Positions 54,801 to 63,647 of a DNA stretch of 64,000 nt are shown here, piece after piece. The DNA is taken from contig OZ245995.1 in the NCBI GenBank assembly GCA_965230185.1, positions 3,720,001 to 3,784,000 on the forward strand. The letters run 5' to 3'. This stretch comes from Motiliproteus sp965230185 (GTDB lineage Bacteria; Pseudomonadota; Gammaproteobacteria; Pseudomonadales; Balneatricaceae). How positions within the stretch are numbered: the first letter of the stretch is position 1; each line of letters starts with the position of its first letter. Both the position numbers and the translations under genes were made by a program. The notes below the pieces were generated by a model, which saw only the letters and a list, made by a program, of their open reading frames with translations, was not told where the DNA came from and made no database searches.

Positions 54801-55555
54801 TCCGGGATATACAGGCACAACCGCGCAAAATCATCTCCTCACCAACCTGGTCAGGTCTGGAAGATGAGCATGTGTGCTACAACGCCTGCTACACCAATGT
54901 GCATGAGCTGATTCCCTGGCGGACGGTCACTGGTCGTCAGCAGTTCTACCAGGATCACGAATGGATGCGTGATTTCGGTGAGGGCCTGCTGACCTATCGC
55001 CCCCCGATCAACACCAGGTCGGTAAAACCGTTAATGAACAAAAAACCTAACGGTAACACCGAGCTGGCGCTGAACTGGATCACACCGCACCAGAAATGGG
55101 GAATTCACTCCACTTACAGTGACAACCTGCTCATGCTGACCCTGTCACGGGGTGGTCCGATTATCTGGATGTCCGAAGCCGATGCCCGGAAAACGGGTAT
55201 CCGGGATAACGACTGGGTCGAGGTGTTTAACACCAACGGTGCGATCGCGGCACGGGCCGTTGTCTCCCAGCGCGTTATGGAAGGCATGACCATGATGTAT
55301 CACGCTCAGGAGCGCATCGTGAACGTCCCCGGTGCAGAGACTACCGGCACCCGAGGCGGTATCCACAACTCGGTCACCCGTGTTTGCCCGAAGCCGACCC
55401 ATATGATTGGTGGTTACGCGCAACAGTCCTACGGCTTTAACTACTACGGCACGGTCGGTTCGAACCGCGATGAGTTCGTCATTGTGCGCAAGATGAAGCG
55501 CATCGACTGGCTGGACGACGAAAACAACGACTCTGTTCAGGAGGCTGCCAAATGA
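51809..55555 (+). CDS. narG: Respiratory nitrate reductase alpha subunit
   Basis: NarG is the catalytic molybdopterin subunit that reduces nitrate to nitrite on the cytoplasmic face of the inner membrane. The ATG at 51809 (AGGGGACA upstream) gives 1248 residues, essentially the E. coli length. The [4Fe-4S] cluster FS0 ligands are H50, C54, C58 and C93 (THGVNCTGSCSW, EPRGCPRG), each one residue beyond E. coli numbering. The Mo ligand Asp is in SFYDWYADLPPASP. The stop overlaps the narH start by 4 bases. Confidence 0.98.
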   Translation: MSHLLDRLRFLNRKKGTFSEGHGDITSENRSWEDGYRNRWQHDKVVRSTHGVNCTGSCSWKIYVKNGLITWETQQTDYPRTRPDLPNHEPRGCPRGASYSWYIYSANRLKYPTVRKSLLKLWRSARRTMSPVDAWASIVEDETKARSYKSARGQGGFVRSSWDEVNEMIAAANVHTVKNYGPDRVIGFSPIPAMSMVSYAAGARYLSLIGGVCLSFYDWYADLPPASPMTWGEQTDVPESADWYNSNYIIAWGSNVPQTRTPDAHFFTETRYKGTKTVGVTPDYSEVAKLCDLWLNPKQGTDAALAMAFGHVILKEFHVDNPSEYFTNYVRRTTDMPFLVELEPREDGSFAAGRFTRASDFDAGLGQDNNPEWKTVAFDEQSNSFVVPNGSIGFRWGEKGKWNTEEKEAGEGRSTTLKLSLLDDHDEVVSVALPYFGGEENEYFPHNKFADIIHYNLPAKRIQSVDGEKLVVTVYDLMLANYGVDRGLGGDFVAESYDDNAPYTPAWQESITGVKRDVVIRVAREFADNADKTGGRSMVICGSGLNHWYHMDMAYRGLMNMLIMCGCIGQSGGGWAHYVGQEKLRPQTGWTPVTFALDWCRPPRHMNGTSFFYNHSSQWRYEKLDVDEILSPLADKSKWTGSLIDYNVRAERMGWLPSAPQLNRNPLDIVKAADAAGQSPQDYALENLKSGTLRFAAEDPDNPQNFPRNMFIWRSNLLGSSGKGHEYMLKYLLGTKHGVMNKDLGEDGLKKPEEVVWHDKGAEGKVDLLVTLDFRMSTTCLYSDIVLPTATWYEKDDLNTSDMHPFIHPLSAATDPAWEARSDWDIYKGIAEKFSEVCVGHLGVEKDLVTVPMQHDSPGELAQPLGVMDWKKGECEPVPGISMPNLAVVERDYPNTFNRFTSIGPLMESLGNGGKGISWDTKKEIDFLRKLNWTHTEDSIRDGRARLETAIDACEMILSLAPETNGNVALKAWQALSECTGLDHTHLASPKEDEKIRFRDIQAQPRKIISSPTWSGLEDEHVCYNACYTNVHELIPWRTVTGRQQFYQDHEWMRDFGEGLLTYRPPINTRSVKPLMNKKPNGNTELALNWITPHQKWGIHSTYSDNLLMLTLSRGGPIIWMSEADARKTGIRDNDWVEVFNTNGAIAARAVVSQRVMEGMTMMYHAQERIVNVPGAETTGTRGGIHNSVTRVCPKPTHMIGGYAQQSYGFNYYGTVGSNRDEFVIVRKMKRIDWLDDENNDSVQEAAK

Positions 55556-57114
55556 AAATCCGTTCTCAAGTGGGCATGGTGCTGAACCTGGATAAATGTA
55601 TCGGCTGTCACACCTGCTCAGTCACCTGTAAAAACGTCTGGACCTCCCGCGAGGGTATGGAGTATGCCTGGTTCAACAACGTTGAAAGCAAGCCGGGCAT
55701 CGGATACCCGAAGGAGTGGGAAAACCAGGCAAAGTGGAACGGCGGCTGGAAGCGTAAGGCTTCCGGCGATATCGAACCACGTATCGGTAACAAGTGGCGG
55801 GTGATGGCAAATATCTTTGCCAACCCGGATCTGCCGGAGTTCGACGACTACTACGAGCCCTTCGATTTTGATTATCAGCATCTGCACAATGCCCCGGAAG
55901 GCAAACACCAGCCGGTGGCCAGACCCCGCTCGCTGATCACCGGCGAGCGGATGGAGAAGATCGAATGGGGGCCTAACTGGGAGGAAATCCTGGGCACAGA
56001 GTTCTCCAGTCGTTCGCAGGATAAGAACTTCGACAACGTGCAGAAAGAGATCTACGGCCAGTTCGAAAATACCTTCATGATGTACCTGCCACGGCTTTGC
56101 GAGCACTGCCTGAATCCGGCCTGTGTCGCATCCTGCCCCAGCGGTGCCATCTACAAGCGGGAAGAAGACGGTATCGTTCTGATCGACCAGGATAAGTGTC
56201 GTGGCTGGCGGATGTGTGTCAGTGGCTGTCCGTACAAAAAGATCTACTACAACTGGAAAACAGGAAAGTCTGAGAAGTGTATTTTCTGTTATCCGCGGAT
56301 CGAATCCGGCCTGCCAACCGTATGCTCAGAAACCTGCGTAGGTCGCATCCGTTACCTGGGTGTGCTGCTCTATGATGCCGACCGCATCAGGGAAGTCGCC
56401 AGCACCGCTTCCGAAACCGATCTCTACGAGAAGCAGCTGGAAATCTTCCTGGACCCGTTCGATCCCGAGGTAATCGCCCAGGCCCGTAAGGACGGTATTG
56501 AGGATAACGTCCTAAAAGCGGCACAGAAATCGCCGGTTTACAAAATGGCGATGGACTGGCAGCTGGCCCTGCCGTTGCACCCTGAATACCGCACCCTGCC
56601 GATGGTCTGGTACGTGCCGCCACTCAGTCCGATCCAGTCCGCAGCCGATGCAGGCAAGGTCGGTATGAACGGTGCGCTGCCCGATGTCGATTCTTTGCGT
56701 ATTCCGGTTAAGTACCTGGCGAACCTGCTGACCGCCGGTGACGAAAAGCCGGTGAAAGAGGCGCTGAAGCGGATTCTGGCCATGCGCGCATACAAACGTG
56801 ATGAGCAGGTGGAAGGCAGACTGAATCTGGACGTTCTTGAAGAAGTCGGCCTGACAGAGAAGCAGGCGAAAGAGATGTACCGTTATCTGGCAATTGCCAA
56901 CTACGAAGACCGTTTCGTGGTACCGGCCAGTCACCGTGAGCTGGCAAAAGAAGCGTTCCCTGAACGCGGTGGTTGCGGTTTTTCCTTCGGAAACGGCTGT
57001 GCCGGTGGTGAATCAGACTTCAACCTGTTCGGACATAAAAAGCAAAACCGGATCATCGTCAGACAGATCAGCGACGATCAGCCAGCAACAGCGAAGGAGA
57101 TGACCGATGCGTAG
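55552..57114 (+). CDS. narH: Respiratory nitrate reductase beta subunit
   Basis: The 520-residue NarH carries four Fe-S clusters that pass electrons from NarI to NarG. Ligand motifs are CIGCHTCSVTCKNVW near the N-terminus, CEHCLNPACVASCPSGA, CRGWRMCVSGCPYKK (with the Trp that makes one cluster [3Fe-4S]) and CIFCYPRIESGLPTVCSETC. It overlaps narG by ATGA and narJ by 8 bases, so the operon is translationally coupled. Confidence 0.98.
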   Translation: MKIRSQVGMVLNLDKCIGCHTCSVTCKNVWTSREGMEYAWFNNVESKPGIGYPKEWENQAKWNGGWKRKASGDIEPRIGNKWRVMANIFANPDLPEFDDYYEPFDFDYQHLHNAPEGKHQPVARPRSLITGERMEKIEWGPNWEEILGTEFSSRSQDKNFDNVQKEIYGQFENTFMMYLPRLCEHCLNPACVASCPSGAIYKREEDGIVLIDQDKCRGWRMCVSGCPYKKIYYNWKTGKSEKCIFCYPRIESGLPTVCSETCVGRIRYLGVLLYDADRIREVASTASETDLYEKQLEIFLDPFDPEVIAQARKDGIEDNVLKAAQKSPVYKMAMDWQLALPLHPEYRTLPMVWYVPPLSPIQSAADAGKVGMNGALPDVDSLRIPVKYLANLLTAGDEKPVKEALKRILAMRAYKRDEQVEGRLNLDVLEEVGLTEKQAKEMYRYLAIANYEDRFVVPASHRELAKEAFPERGGCGFSFGNGCAGGESDFNLFGHKKQNRIIVRQISDDQPATAKEMTDA

Positions 57115-57844
57115 TCTGAAAGTGATCTCCGTGCTTCTGGATTATCCGGATGCTGAACTTTTTGAGGGGCATCAACAGCTGATCCGGGAGCTGCGCCGAG
57201 ATTCACAGCTGCCCGAACAGCAGAAAACAGCCCTGATTGAGTTTACCGATCAACTCTGTAGCAGCGATCTGCTGGATGCTCAGGATTACTACGTGGGCAT
57301 GTTTGATCGGGGCCGCTCCCTGTCACTTCTGCTGTTTGAACATGTTCACGGCGAATCCCGCGATCGCGGCCAGGCGATGGTTGATCTGATGTCCGTCTAC
57401 GAGGACAACGGGTTTGCGATCGGCGTACGTGAGTTGCCGGATTACCTGCCGCTGTTTCTTGAATACCTGTCGCTGCGCTCCGATCAGGAAATCAGGCAGT
57501 GGATAACGGATGTCAGCGAGATCCTGGCACTGTTAGCGATGCGCCTTGAGCAACGTCAGAGTTCCTACGCGGTACTCCTCAATGCAGTGCTGGGCATAGC
57601 CGGCCTGAAGGTTGACCGTGCAGAGCTGAAAGAAACGGTAGCGAACGAGGTTCGGGATGATACGCCGGAAGCTCTGGATAAGGTCTGGGAAGAGGAGATG
57701 GTGTCCTTCACTGAAGGCAGCGCGGCCAGCGGCTGCGGTGATAACGCGGTTGCTCAGCGCCGTAAGGAGTTCGATTCCGTCAGTGTGGTGCAGGTTCGCG
57801 AGAGCTCAGCCCACACTGCTCAGAAAGCTACAGCCGGTTCGTAG
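57107..57844 (+). CDS. narJ: Nitrate reductase assembly chaperone NarJ
   Basis: The 245-residue NarJ is a TorD-superfamily chaperone that binds NarG before cofactor insertion and membrane docking. It opens MRSLKVISVLLDYPDAELFEGHQQLIREL and has the typical YVGMFDRGRSLSLLLFEHVHGESRDRGQAM and LPDYLPLFLEYLS. It overlaps narH by 8 bases and is not part of the final enzyme. Confidence 0.95.
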   Translation: MRSLKVISVLLDYPDAELFEGHQQLIRELRRDSQLPEQQKTALIEFTDQLCSSDLLDAQDYYVGMFDRGRSLSLLLFEHVHGESRDRGQAMVDLMSVYEDNGFAIGVRELPDYLPLFLEYLSLRSDQEIRQWITDVSEILALLAMRLEQRQSSYAVLLNAVLGIAGLKVDRAELKETVANEVRDDTPEALDKVWEEEMVSFTEGSAASGCGDNAVAQRRKEFDSVSVVQVRESSAHTAQKATAGS

Positions 57845-57862
57845 GAACCCGGGAGTATAAGA

Positions 57863-58537
57863 ATGTCATACATTAATGATCTGCTTTTTGGGGTCTACCC
57901 CTATATCGCCGGCTCAGTCTTCCTGATTGCCAGCTGGATTCGATACGATCGCGAGCAATTTACCTGGCGGGCAGGTTCCAGTCAGATGCTGAACTCAAGT
58001 GGCTTCCGCATGGCCAGTAACCTGTTCCACATTGGCGTGCTGATTATCTTCTTCGGCCACCTGGTGGGGTTGCTGACACCGCATGCTCTCTATGAGCCCT
58101 TTATTTCCAGCGGTAACAAGCAGCTGCTGGCGATCATCATTGGCGGTGCTGCCGGTATTGCCTGCTGGATCGGTGCCCTGATGCTGTTGAAACGTCGCCT
58201 TGGCGACCCGCGGGTACGTGCATCCAGCTCCGGTGCAGATATCTTTATTCTGCTCCTGCTGTTCCTGCAGGTTTCACTGGGACTGCTGACTATCCCATTC
58301 TCACTGGGCCACCTCGATGGCAGTGTGATGCTGTTGCTGTCGGCCTGGGCACAGGGACTGGTCACCTTCCAGGCTGATGCAGCCAGCCACCTGCTCGGTG
58401 TCGGCATCATCTACAAGTTACACATTCTGGTGGGACTGACCATGTTTGTCGTGTTCCCGTTTACCCGAATGGTCCATATCTGGAGTGTGCCGGTGAAGTA
58501 CTTCGCCCGTAACTACCAGATCGTTCGCCAGCGTTAA
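57863..58537 (+). CDS. narI: Respiratory nitrate reductase gamma subunit
   Basis: The 224-residue NarI is the membrane diheme cytochrome b that oxidises quinol for NarGH. It has five helices, beginning LLFGVYPYIAGSVFLIASWIRYDREQFTWRAGSSQML. The heme-ligand histidines lie in SNLFHIGVLIIFFGHLVGLLTPH and IIYKLHILVGLTMFVVFPFTRMVHIWSVP. GGGAG precedes the ATG. A terminator follows, ending the nar operon without narK in this window. Confidence 0.96.
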   Translation: MSYINDLLFGVYPYIAGSVFLIASWIRYDREQFTWRAGSSQMLNSSGFRMASNLFHIGVLIIFFGHLVGLLTPHALYEPFISSGNKQLLAIIIGGAAGIACWIGALMLLKRRLGDPRVRASSSGADIFILLLLFLQVSLGLLTIPFSLGHLDGSVMLLLSAWAQGLVTFQADAASHLLGVGIIYKLHILVGLTMFVVFPFTRMVHIWSVPVKYFARNYQIVRQR

Positions 58538-58550
58538 CCGGCAGTTGCAG

Positions 58551-58577
58551 GCAGGGACCCGAAGGTCCCTGCTTTCT
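58551..58577 (+). terminator. Terminator of narGHJI
   Basis: Arms GCAGGGACC (58551-58559) and GGTCCCTGC (58564-58572) with a CGAA tetraloop are followed by TTTC. It lies 14 bases past the narI stop. Confidence 0.85.
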
Positions 58578-59151
58578 GTCCTGCCCTGGAGCCTTAATCC
58601 GATACTACCTGGCTGATCCGGGCAGATCGAACAACGGCCCGCAGATTCCGAGTCGTTTAGCGCACGGGCACAGCTGCACTCTGATTGCCCGTCCGGAAAG
58701 CTGACCACTCTGATTCGATCTCTGAATGATTCGATACACTTCTGCAGCTATGACACCGGGCAGTCTTTTCCCCTGTACAGAACATCTTTCTCTGTTTCCG
58801 TCTGTCTGAGCCGAAATCGCCGGCCTGCCCTGCATTGACAGCGGACATCAGGGCAGCTCCTGATTGCTCTCTGATTCACCGGTTGGTGGTAAGCCTGATG
58901 CGTTCCCTCGCAGACGAGCAGATTCACACCGCCACTGCACCGAGCTGTCTGACAACAGCGCCCTCCCACTGAATTGCGGTTGTCACCGCTTGATGACCGG
59001 CTAACCGGATCGGACCCGGCCGCCACCATAATGCACAGCCTTCTCCCGGCAATATCCCTGAGTGCCATCGGTGACTCGGCGGGTTCCGCGACCCCAGCAG
59101 ACAGCGATATTGCGAAGGTGAAATCCCGCTCCGTTTGTCTGCATCACACAT

Positions 59152-59192
59152 ACACGACATACCACGTCGCCACGATATGTCGTGTCGACATA
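59152..59192. promoter_or_regulatory. Nested palindrome upstream of nosR
   Basis: Arms ACACGACATA (59152-59161) and TATGTCGTGT (59176-59185) are perfect complements over 14 bases. The right arm itself pairs with the next bases as TATGTCG-TGT-CGACATA (59176-59192). Three copies of one half-site in alternating orientation suggest cooperative binding of a regulator that I cannot name. Confidence 0.6.
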
Positions 59193-59227
59193 CCGAAACC
59201 AGGCGAGAAATACGCCACGGAAAGACA

Positions 59228-59241
59228 GTGATATATATCAA
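59228..59241 (+). promoter_or_regulatory. FNR/Dnr-like box upstream of nosR
   Basis: GTGAT-ATAT-ATCAA has one mismatch to TTGAT-N4-ATCAA and stands about 200 bases before nosR. Activation of nos genes by an FNR/Dnr-type protein is known in denitrifiers; its action here is inferred. Confidence 0.6.
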
Positions 59242-59440
59242 TCTATTCTGCAAATATTTGTTTTCAAATCAATTACTTATAACTGGCACGCATCATGCCC
59301 TGCTGTTGTCGCCGGAAACAGTTCTGCAGGCAGTCAGTGACATCCGGGCCTCCCCGGCAATCTCACTGACTGTAGTGGCTGAGCTGCGGGCTCTGCGTGT
59401 CAACAAAGAAATAAGTTACTGAAATCATTGGTTTTTAAAG

Positions 59441-61603
59441 ATGTTTAACTCTCTGATGCGATCACTGATCGCCGTCCTGATGATCTTTCATACCAGCATG
59501 GTTTTTGCCATACAGGTTACGTATACGGAGGCGACAACACCTCGTATACAGGCCGCATTTCCCGACGCAACACATATCGGAGACAAAATCCCCCTCGCCG
59601 AAGGAAAACCGGCCATTCGCACTGTTTTCAGAGACAGTGAGATTATCGGCTACGCCTTTGAGAGTAACGATGTGGTGGACATTCCCGCCTACTCCGGCAA
59701 GCCCGTCAATATGCTCGTCATGCTGGACAGCCAGGGGACTTTTCGGGCGACTGAAGTGCTGGAGCATCATGAACCGATTCTGCTGGTGGGCATTCCGGAA
59801 GAGAAGCTCATTGACTTCGCCCGTCAGTATCCCGGCCTCAAAGTCACCGACAGGGTCAGGGTCGGTAACAGCACCAGCGATGAGGTGATCAGTGTAGACG
59901 CCATTACCGGCGCAACGGTGACGGTAATGGTGGTCAATGAAACAGTGATGCGCTCTGCGGTGAAAGTGGCCCGAGCGCTGGGTATTGCAGGATTGAGTCC
60001 CGGAGATACAACGCCTCCCGCCAGCATTAACAAAGACCTGTTCGCTAAAGCCAGCTGGCAACAGCTGACCGGCGATGGCTCCGTACGCCGACTGACGCTC
60101 AGTCGCGGCCAGGTTGACGAGGCGTTTACCGGAACCGCTGCCACGGCGGTGGACGTCGCGGCGACAGAGCAGAAGAACGATCTCTTTATTGATCTTTTCT
60201 ATGCCCCCCTCAATGTCCCCACCATCGGCCGAAACCTGCTGGGTGACCGCGAATTCGAGTGGTTAATGGGCCAGCTCAACGAGAACGATCAGGCCATCGC
60301 GGTGTTCGGTAACGGTCGCTACTCCTTTAAAGGCAATGGCTATGTTCGTGGTGGCATCTTCGACCGTACTCAGATCCGCCAGGGCGACAAAATCATCAGT
60401 TTTCATGACAGTGATTACTATCAGCTTAGTGATGTCTTTATCGAGGGTTATCCCGGTTTTCAGGAAACCGCCATCTACATCATTCGAGACAAGTTCGAAT
60501 TTGACCCCGGAACCCCCTGGCAACTGGAACTGCTGGTTCGACGCCAGGTCGGTGCACTGGACAGCGTGTTCACCAGCTTCTATGGCGACTATGTTATCTC
60601 CGAGGCTTACATAACTCGTCCCGAGCCGGTAGCTCTGGAGCCCCGGGAAAGCACGCCGCTCTGGGTCGGGGTATGGGAGGAAAAGAGCTTCCAGATCGGT
60701 GTTATCAGTTTCAGTCTGGGGCTGCTGACACTGATCCTGTTTTTGCAGGACTGGCTGACCCGCTATCCACGATTGCTGCATTACATCCGCCAGGGATTTC
60801 TGACCTACACCGTTTTCTTTATCGGCTGGTATAGCCTGGGCCAGCTTTCCGTTGTCAATGTTTTCACCTTTGTCCACGCCCTCTTCAACGACTTCAGGTG
60901 GGGTATTTTCCTGCTTGACCCGATTCTCTTCATCCTCTGGGGTTTTGTGGCCATCAGCCTGCTGCTCTGGGGACGGGGGATCTTCTGCGGCTGGCTCTGC
61001 CCCTTCGGCGCCCTGCAGGAACTGATCAACGAGATTGCCCGCAAGCTCCGAATCAGACAGTACGAGCTGCCTTTTTCCGTACACGAACGTCTCTGGGCTA
61101 TCAAATACGTCATTCTGCTGGTGTTGTTTGCCGTCTCGCTGGAGTCCCTCAGCGATGCGGAGCGTTACGCCGAAGTGAAACCCTTTAAGACCACCTTCCT
61201 GCTGAATTTCCAGCGTGAATGGGGATATGCCGTCTATGCAGGTCTGCTGCTGGTGGTGTCTCTGTTCACTCGCAAAGTCTACTGCCGCTATATCTGCCCG
61301 TTAGGCGCGGCGCTGGCGATCCCTTCCCGGGTGCGTCTGTTCAACTGGCTGAAGCGCCGCAGCAAGTGCGGTCAACCCTGCCGGATATGTGCCAACGAAT
61401 GTGAAATTCAGGCCATTCATCCGGACGGCACAATCAACGCGAACGAATGTCACCACTGCCTGGATTGCCAGATGACTTACCACAATGACAGCAAGTGTCC
61501 GCCGCTGGTGGCCAGGCAGCGCAAGATCAATAAGCGGGGGACGGATTCACGCCCCAGCTCCGGGACACAGATTCCCTCAGTGGACGTCAATGAACCGGCG
61601 TAA
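59441..61603 (+). CDS. nosR: NosR, flavoprotein/polyferredoxin required for N2O reduction
   Basis: The 720-residue membrane protein starts with a signal-like helix, then a periplasmic FMN-binding domain. The flavinylation motif is DAITGATVT (T159 probable FMN-attached Thr). Several membrane helices follow, with two CxxxCP motifs (CGWLCPFG, CRYICPLG). A C-terminal ferredoxin-like part is CGQPCRICANECEIQ and CHHCLDCQ. NosR sends electrons from the quinone pool to NosZ and supports its expression. It lies 66 bases upstream of nosZ. Confidence 0.96.
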   Translation: MFNSLMRSLIAVLMIFHTSMVFAIQVTYTEATTPRIQAAFPDATHIGDKIPLAEGKPAIRTVFRDSEIIGYAFESNDVVDIPAYSGKPVNMLVMLDSQGTFRATEVLEHHEPILLVGIPEEKLIDFARQYPGLKVTDRVRVGNSTSDEVISVDAITGATVTVMVVNETVMRSAVKVARALGIAGLSPGDTTPPASINKDLFAKASWQQLTGDGSVRRLTLSRGQVDEAFTGTAATAVDVAATEQKNDLFIDLFYAPLNVPTIGRNLLGDREFEWLMGQLNENDQAIAVFGNGRYSFKGNGYVRGGIFDRTQIRQGDKIISFHDSDYYQLSDVFIEGYPGFQETAIYIIRDKFEFDPGTPWQLELLVRRQVGALDSVFTSFYGDYVISEAYITRPEPVALEPRESTPLWVGVWEEKSFQIGVISFSLGLLTLILFLQDWLTRYPRLLHYIRQGFLTYTVFFIGWYSLGQLSVVNVFTFVHALFNDFRWGIFLLDPILFILWGFVAISLLLWGRGIFCGWLCPFGALQELINEIARKLRIRQYELPFSVHERLWAIKYVILLVLFAVSLESLSDAERYAEVKPFKTTFLLNFQREWGYAVYAGLLLVVSLFTRKVYCRYICPLGAALAIPSRVRLFNWLKRRSKCGQPCRICANECEIQAIHPDGTINANECHHCLDCQMTYHNDSKCPPLVARQRKINKRGTDSRPSSGTQIPSVDVNEPA

Positions 61604-61669
61604 TGGATATCCGTTCCCGCACCGGAATCCCCCTTTGCACAGTTAACCCTAACGATTGGAGAAGTAACA

Positions 61670-63577
61670 ATGATTGATTCGAAGGACAAAAATCTGCCAC
61701 CCATTGATACTCAGGATGAGCAGGCGAGCGACCATGTAAAACTCAGCCGCCGCTTATTCCTGGGATCATCGGCTGCGCTGATGGGGGCGGCAGGGGTCGG
61801 CATAGCGACCTCTTTACAATCGCCTTCCGCCCTGGCCGCTAAGAGTGGTAATCAGTCCATTCACGTGGGACCGGGTGAGCTTGACGAATACTATGGTTTC
61901 TGGAGTGGTGGACATTCCGGAGAGGTACGTATTCTGGGTCTGCCATCCATGCGTGAACTGATGCGTATCCCCGTGTTCAACATGGACAACGCCACAGGCT
62001 GGGGCCTGACCAACGAAAGTAAGGAAATTCTCGGTCCCAACGGACACCTGACCGGTGACTGCCACCATCCCCATATGAGCATGACCGACGCTCGCTATGA
62101 CGGGAAGTACATATTCATCAATGACAAAGCCAACAGCCGTGTCGCACGTATTCGTTGTGATGTCATGAAGACCGACAAAATCACCACAATTCCCAACGTC
62201 CAGGCGGTTCATGGCCTGCGAGTGCAGAGGGTACCTCACACCAAATATGTGTTTGCAAACGGTGAATTCCGCATTCCCCATCCCAATGATGGCACCGGTA
62301 TGCGTGATGTCGCCGGCTACGCCACCATGTTTAACGCGCTCGACGCGGAATCGATGGACGTCGCCTGGCAGGTTATCGTTGATGGCAATCTGGATAACGC
62401 CGATGCCGATTACACCGGTAAGTATGCTTTCTCCACCGCCTACAATTCAGAAAACGAAGTCAGGCTGGGCGGCATGATGCGTAACGAGCGCGACCATGTG
62501 GTGGTCTTTAACGTCGAGCGTATTGAAGCTGCTGTCAAAGCGGGAAATTTCATTAAACTGGGGGACTCAGACGTTCCCGTACTCGATGGCCGTAAAGGCT
62601 CTGAACTGACGGCTTATATTCCGGTTCCCAAAAACCCCCATGGCCTGAATACCGCACCGGGCGGTAAATATGCCGTAGCCAACGGTAAACTGAGCCCTAC
62701 GGCGACCGTTCTGGACCTGACCCGCCTGGACGACCTGTTCGCCGGGAAAATTAAACCCCGCGATACCGTGACCGCTGAAGTCGAACTCGGTCTCGGGCCC
62801 CTGCACACCGCCTTTGACGATCGGGGTAATGCCTACACAACCCTGTTTATCGACAGTCAGATCGTCAAGTGGAACATTGAAGACGCTATTGCCGCCTACA
62901 AGGGTGAGAACGTCAGTTACATCAAGCAGAAGCTGGATGTCCATTACCAGCCCGGGCACAACCACACAACCATGGGTGAAACCAACGATGCTGATGGCAG
63001 GTGGCTGATCTCTCTGAGTAAATTCTCCAAAGACCGGTACCTGCAGTGCGGTCCTCTGCATCCGGAAAACGACCAGTTAATCGATATTTCCGGTGACGAG
63101 ATGAAACTCGTACACGACGGTCCCACCTATGCCGAACCCCACGACTGCATGATCGTTCATCGCAGCAAGGTGAAGACCGAGAAAATATGGAAACGTGACG
63201 ATCCCTTCTTCGCTAAAACCCTGGAAATGGCAAAGGAAGACGGCGTCAACCCGGAGAAGGACAACAAGGTTATTCGGGACGGTAACAAGGTGCGGGTTTA
63301 CATGACCTCTGTAGCACCGAAGTACGGCCTGGACGAATTCACCGTTAACCAGGGTGATGAGGTCACCGTCATTATTACCAACATGGATCGGATCGAGGAT
63401 GTTACCCACGGCTTCTGCATGATGGATCATGGGGTGCAGATGGAGATCAGCCCGATGGCTACCTCTTCTATTACCTTCACCGCCGATAAACCCGGAGTCT
63501 ACTGGTACTACTGCAACTGGTTCTGTCATGCCCTGCACATGGAGATGCGCGGCCGCATGCTGGTAGAAAAAGCCTGA
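61670..63577 (+). CDS. nosZ: Nitrous oxide reductase (clade I, Tat-exported)
   Basis: NosZ reduces N2O to N2 in the periplasm. The 635-residue protein has a Tat leader (SRRLFLGSSA, R27/R28). A seven-bladed propeller with CuZ histidines (DCHHPHMS, HGLRVQ, PHGLN, PLHTAF, GHNHTT, EPHDC) is followed by a C-terminal CuA domain with CNWFCHALHMEM (C615, C619, H623, M626). The Tat signal and nosR-nosZ-nosD order mark the typical clade I form. Its copper supply may use the NosL encoded in the island or one beyond the window. Confidence 0.98.
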   Translation: MIDSKDKNLPPIDTQDEQASDHVKLSRRLFLGSSAALMGAAGVGIATSLQSPSALAAKSGNQSIHVGPGELDEYYGFWSGGHSGEVRILGLPSMRELMRIPVFNMDNATGWGLTNESKEILGPNGHLTGDCHHPHMSMTDARYDGKYIFINDKANSRVARIRCDVMKTDKITTIPNVQAVHGLRVQRVPHTKYVFANGEFRIPHPNDGTGMRDVAGYATMFNALDAESMDVAWQVIVDGNLDNADADYTGKYAFSTAYNSENEVRLGGMMRNERDHVVVFNVERIEAAVKAGNFIKLGDSDVPVLDGRKGSELTAYIPVPKNPHGLNTAPGGKYAVANGKLSPTATVLDLTRLDDLFAGKIKPRDTVTAEVELGLGPLHTAFDDRGNAYTTLFIDSQIVKWNIEDAIAAYKGENVSYIKQKLDVHYQPGHNHTTMGETNDADGRWLISLSKFSKDRYLQCGPLHPENDQLIDISGDEMKLVHDGPTYAEPHDCMIVHRSKVKTEKIWKRDDPFFAKTLEMAKEDGVNPEKDNKVIRDGNKVRVYMTSVAPKYGLDEFTVNQGDEVTVIITNMDRIEDVTHGFCMMDHGVQMEISPMATSSITFTADKPGVYWYYCNWFCHALHMEMRGRMLVEKA

Positions 63578-63647
63578 TCCCCTGATAACCCCGTAACCCG
63601 GTGTCGGTTAGCCGCCACCGGGCTTCCCCTGATGCAGGTGACCCGTT

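Larger units (their letters stand above)
58578..59440. other. Gap between the nar and nos operons
   Basis: About 860 bases without a convincing gene. Minus-strand frames between 58600 and 59250 have erratic composition and no ribosome sites. The right third is regulatory: a nested palindrome (59152-59192) and an FNR-type box (59228-59241) before nosR. Confidence 0.45.

Noticed and set aside
58605..59253. Overlapping minus-strand frames between nar and nos
   Set aside because: No ribosome sites, erratic composition and no recognisable motif.
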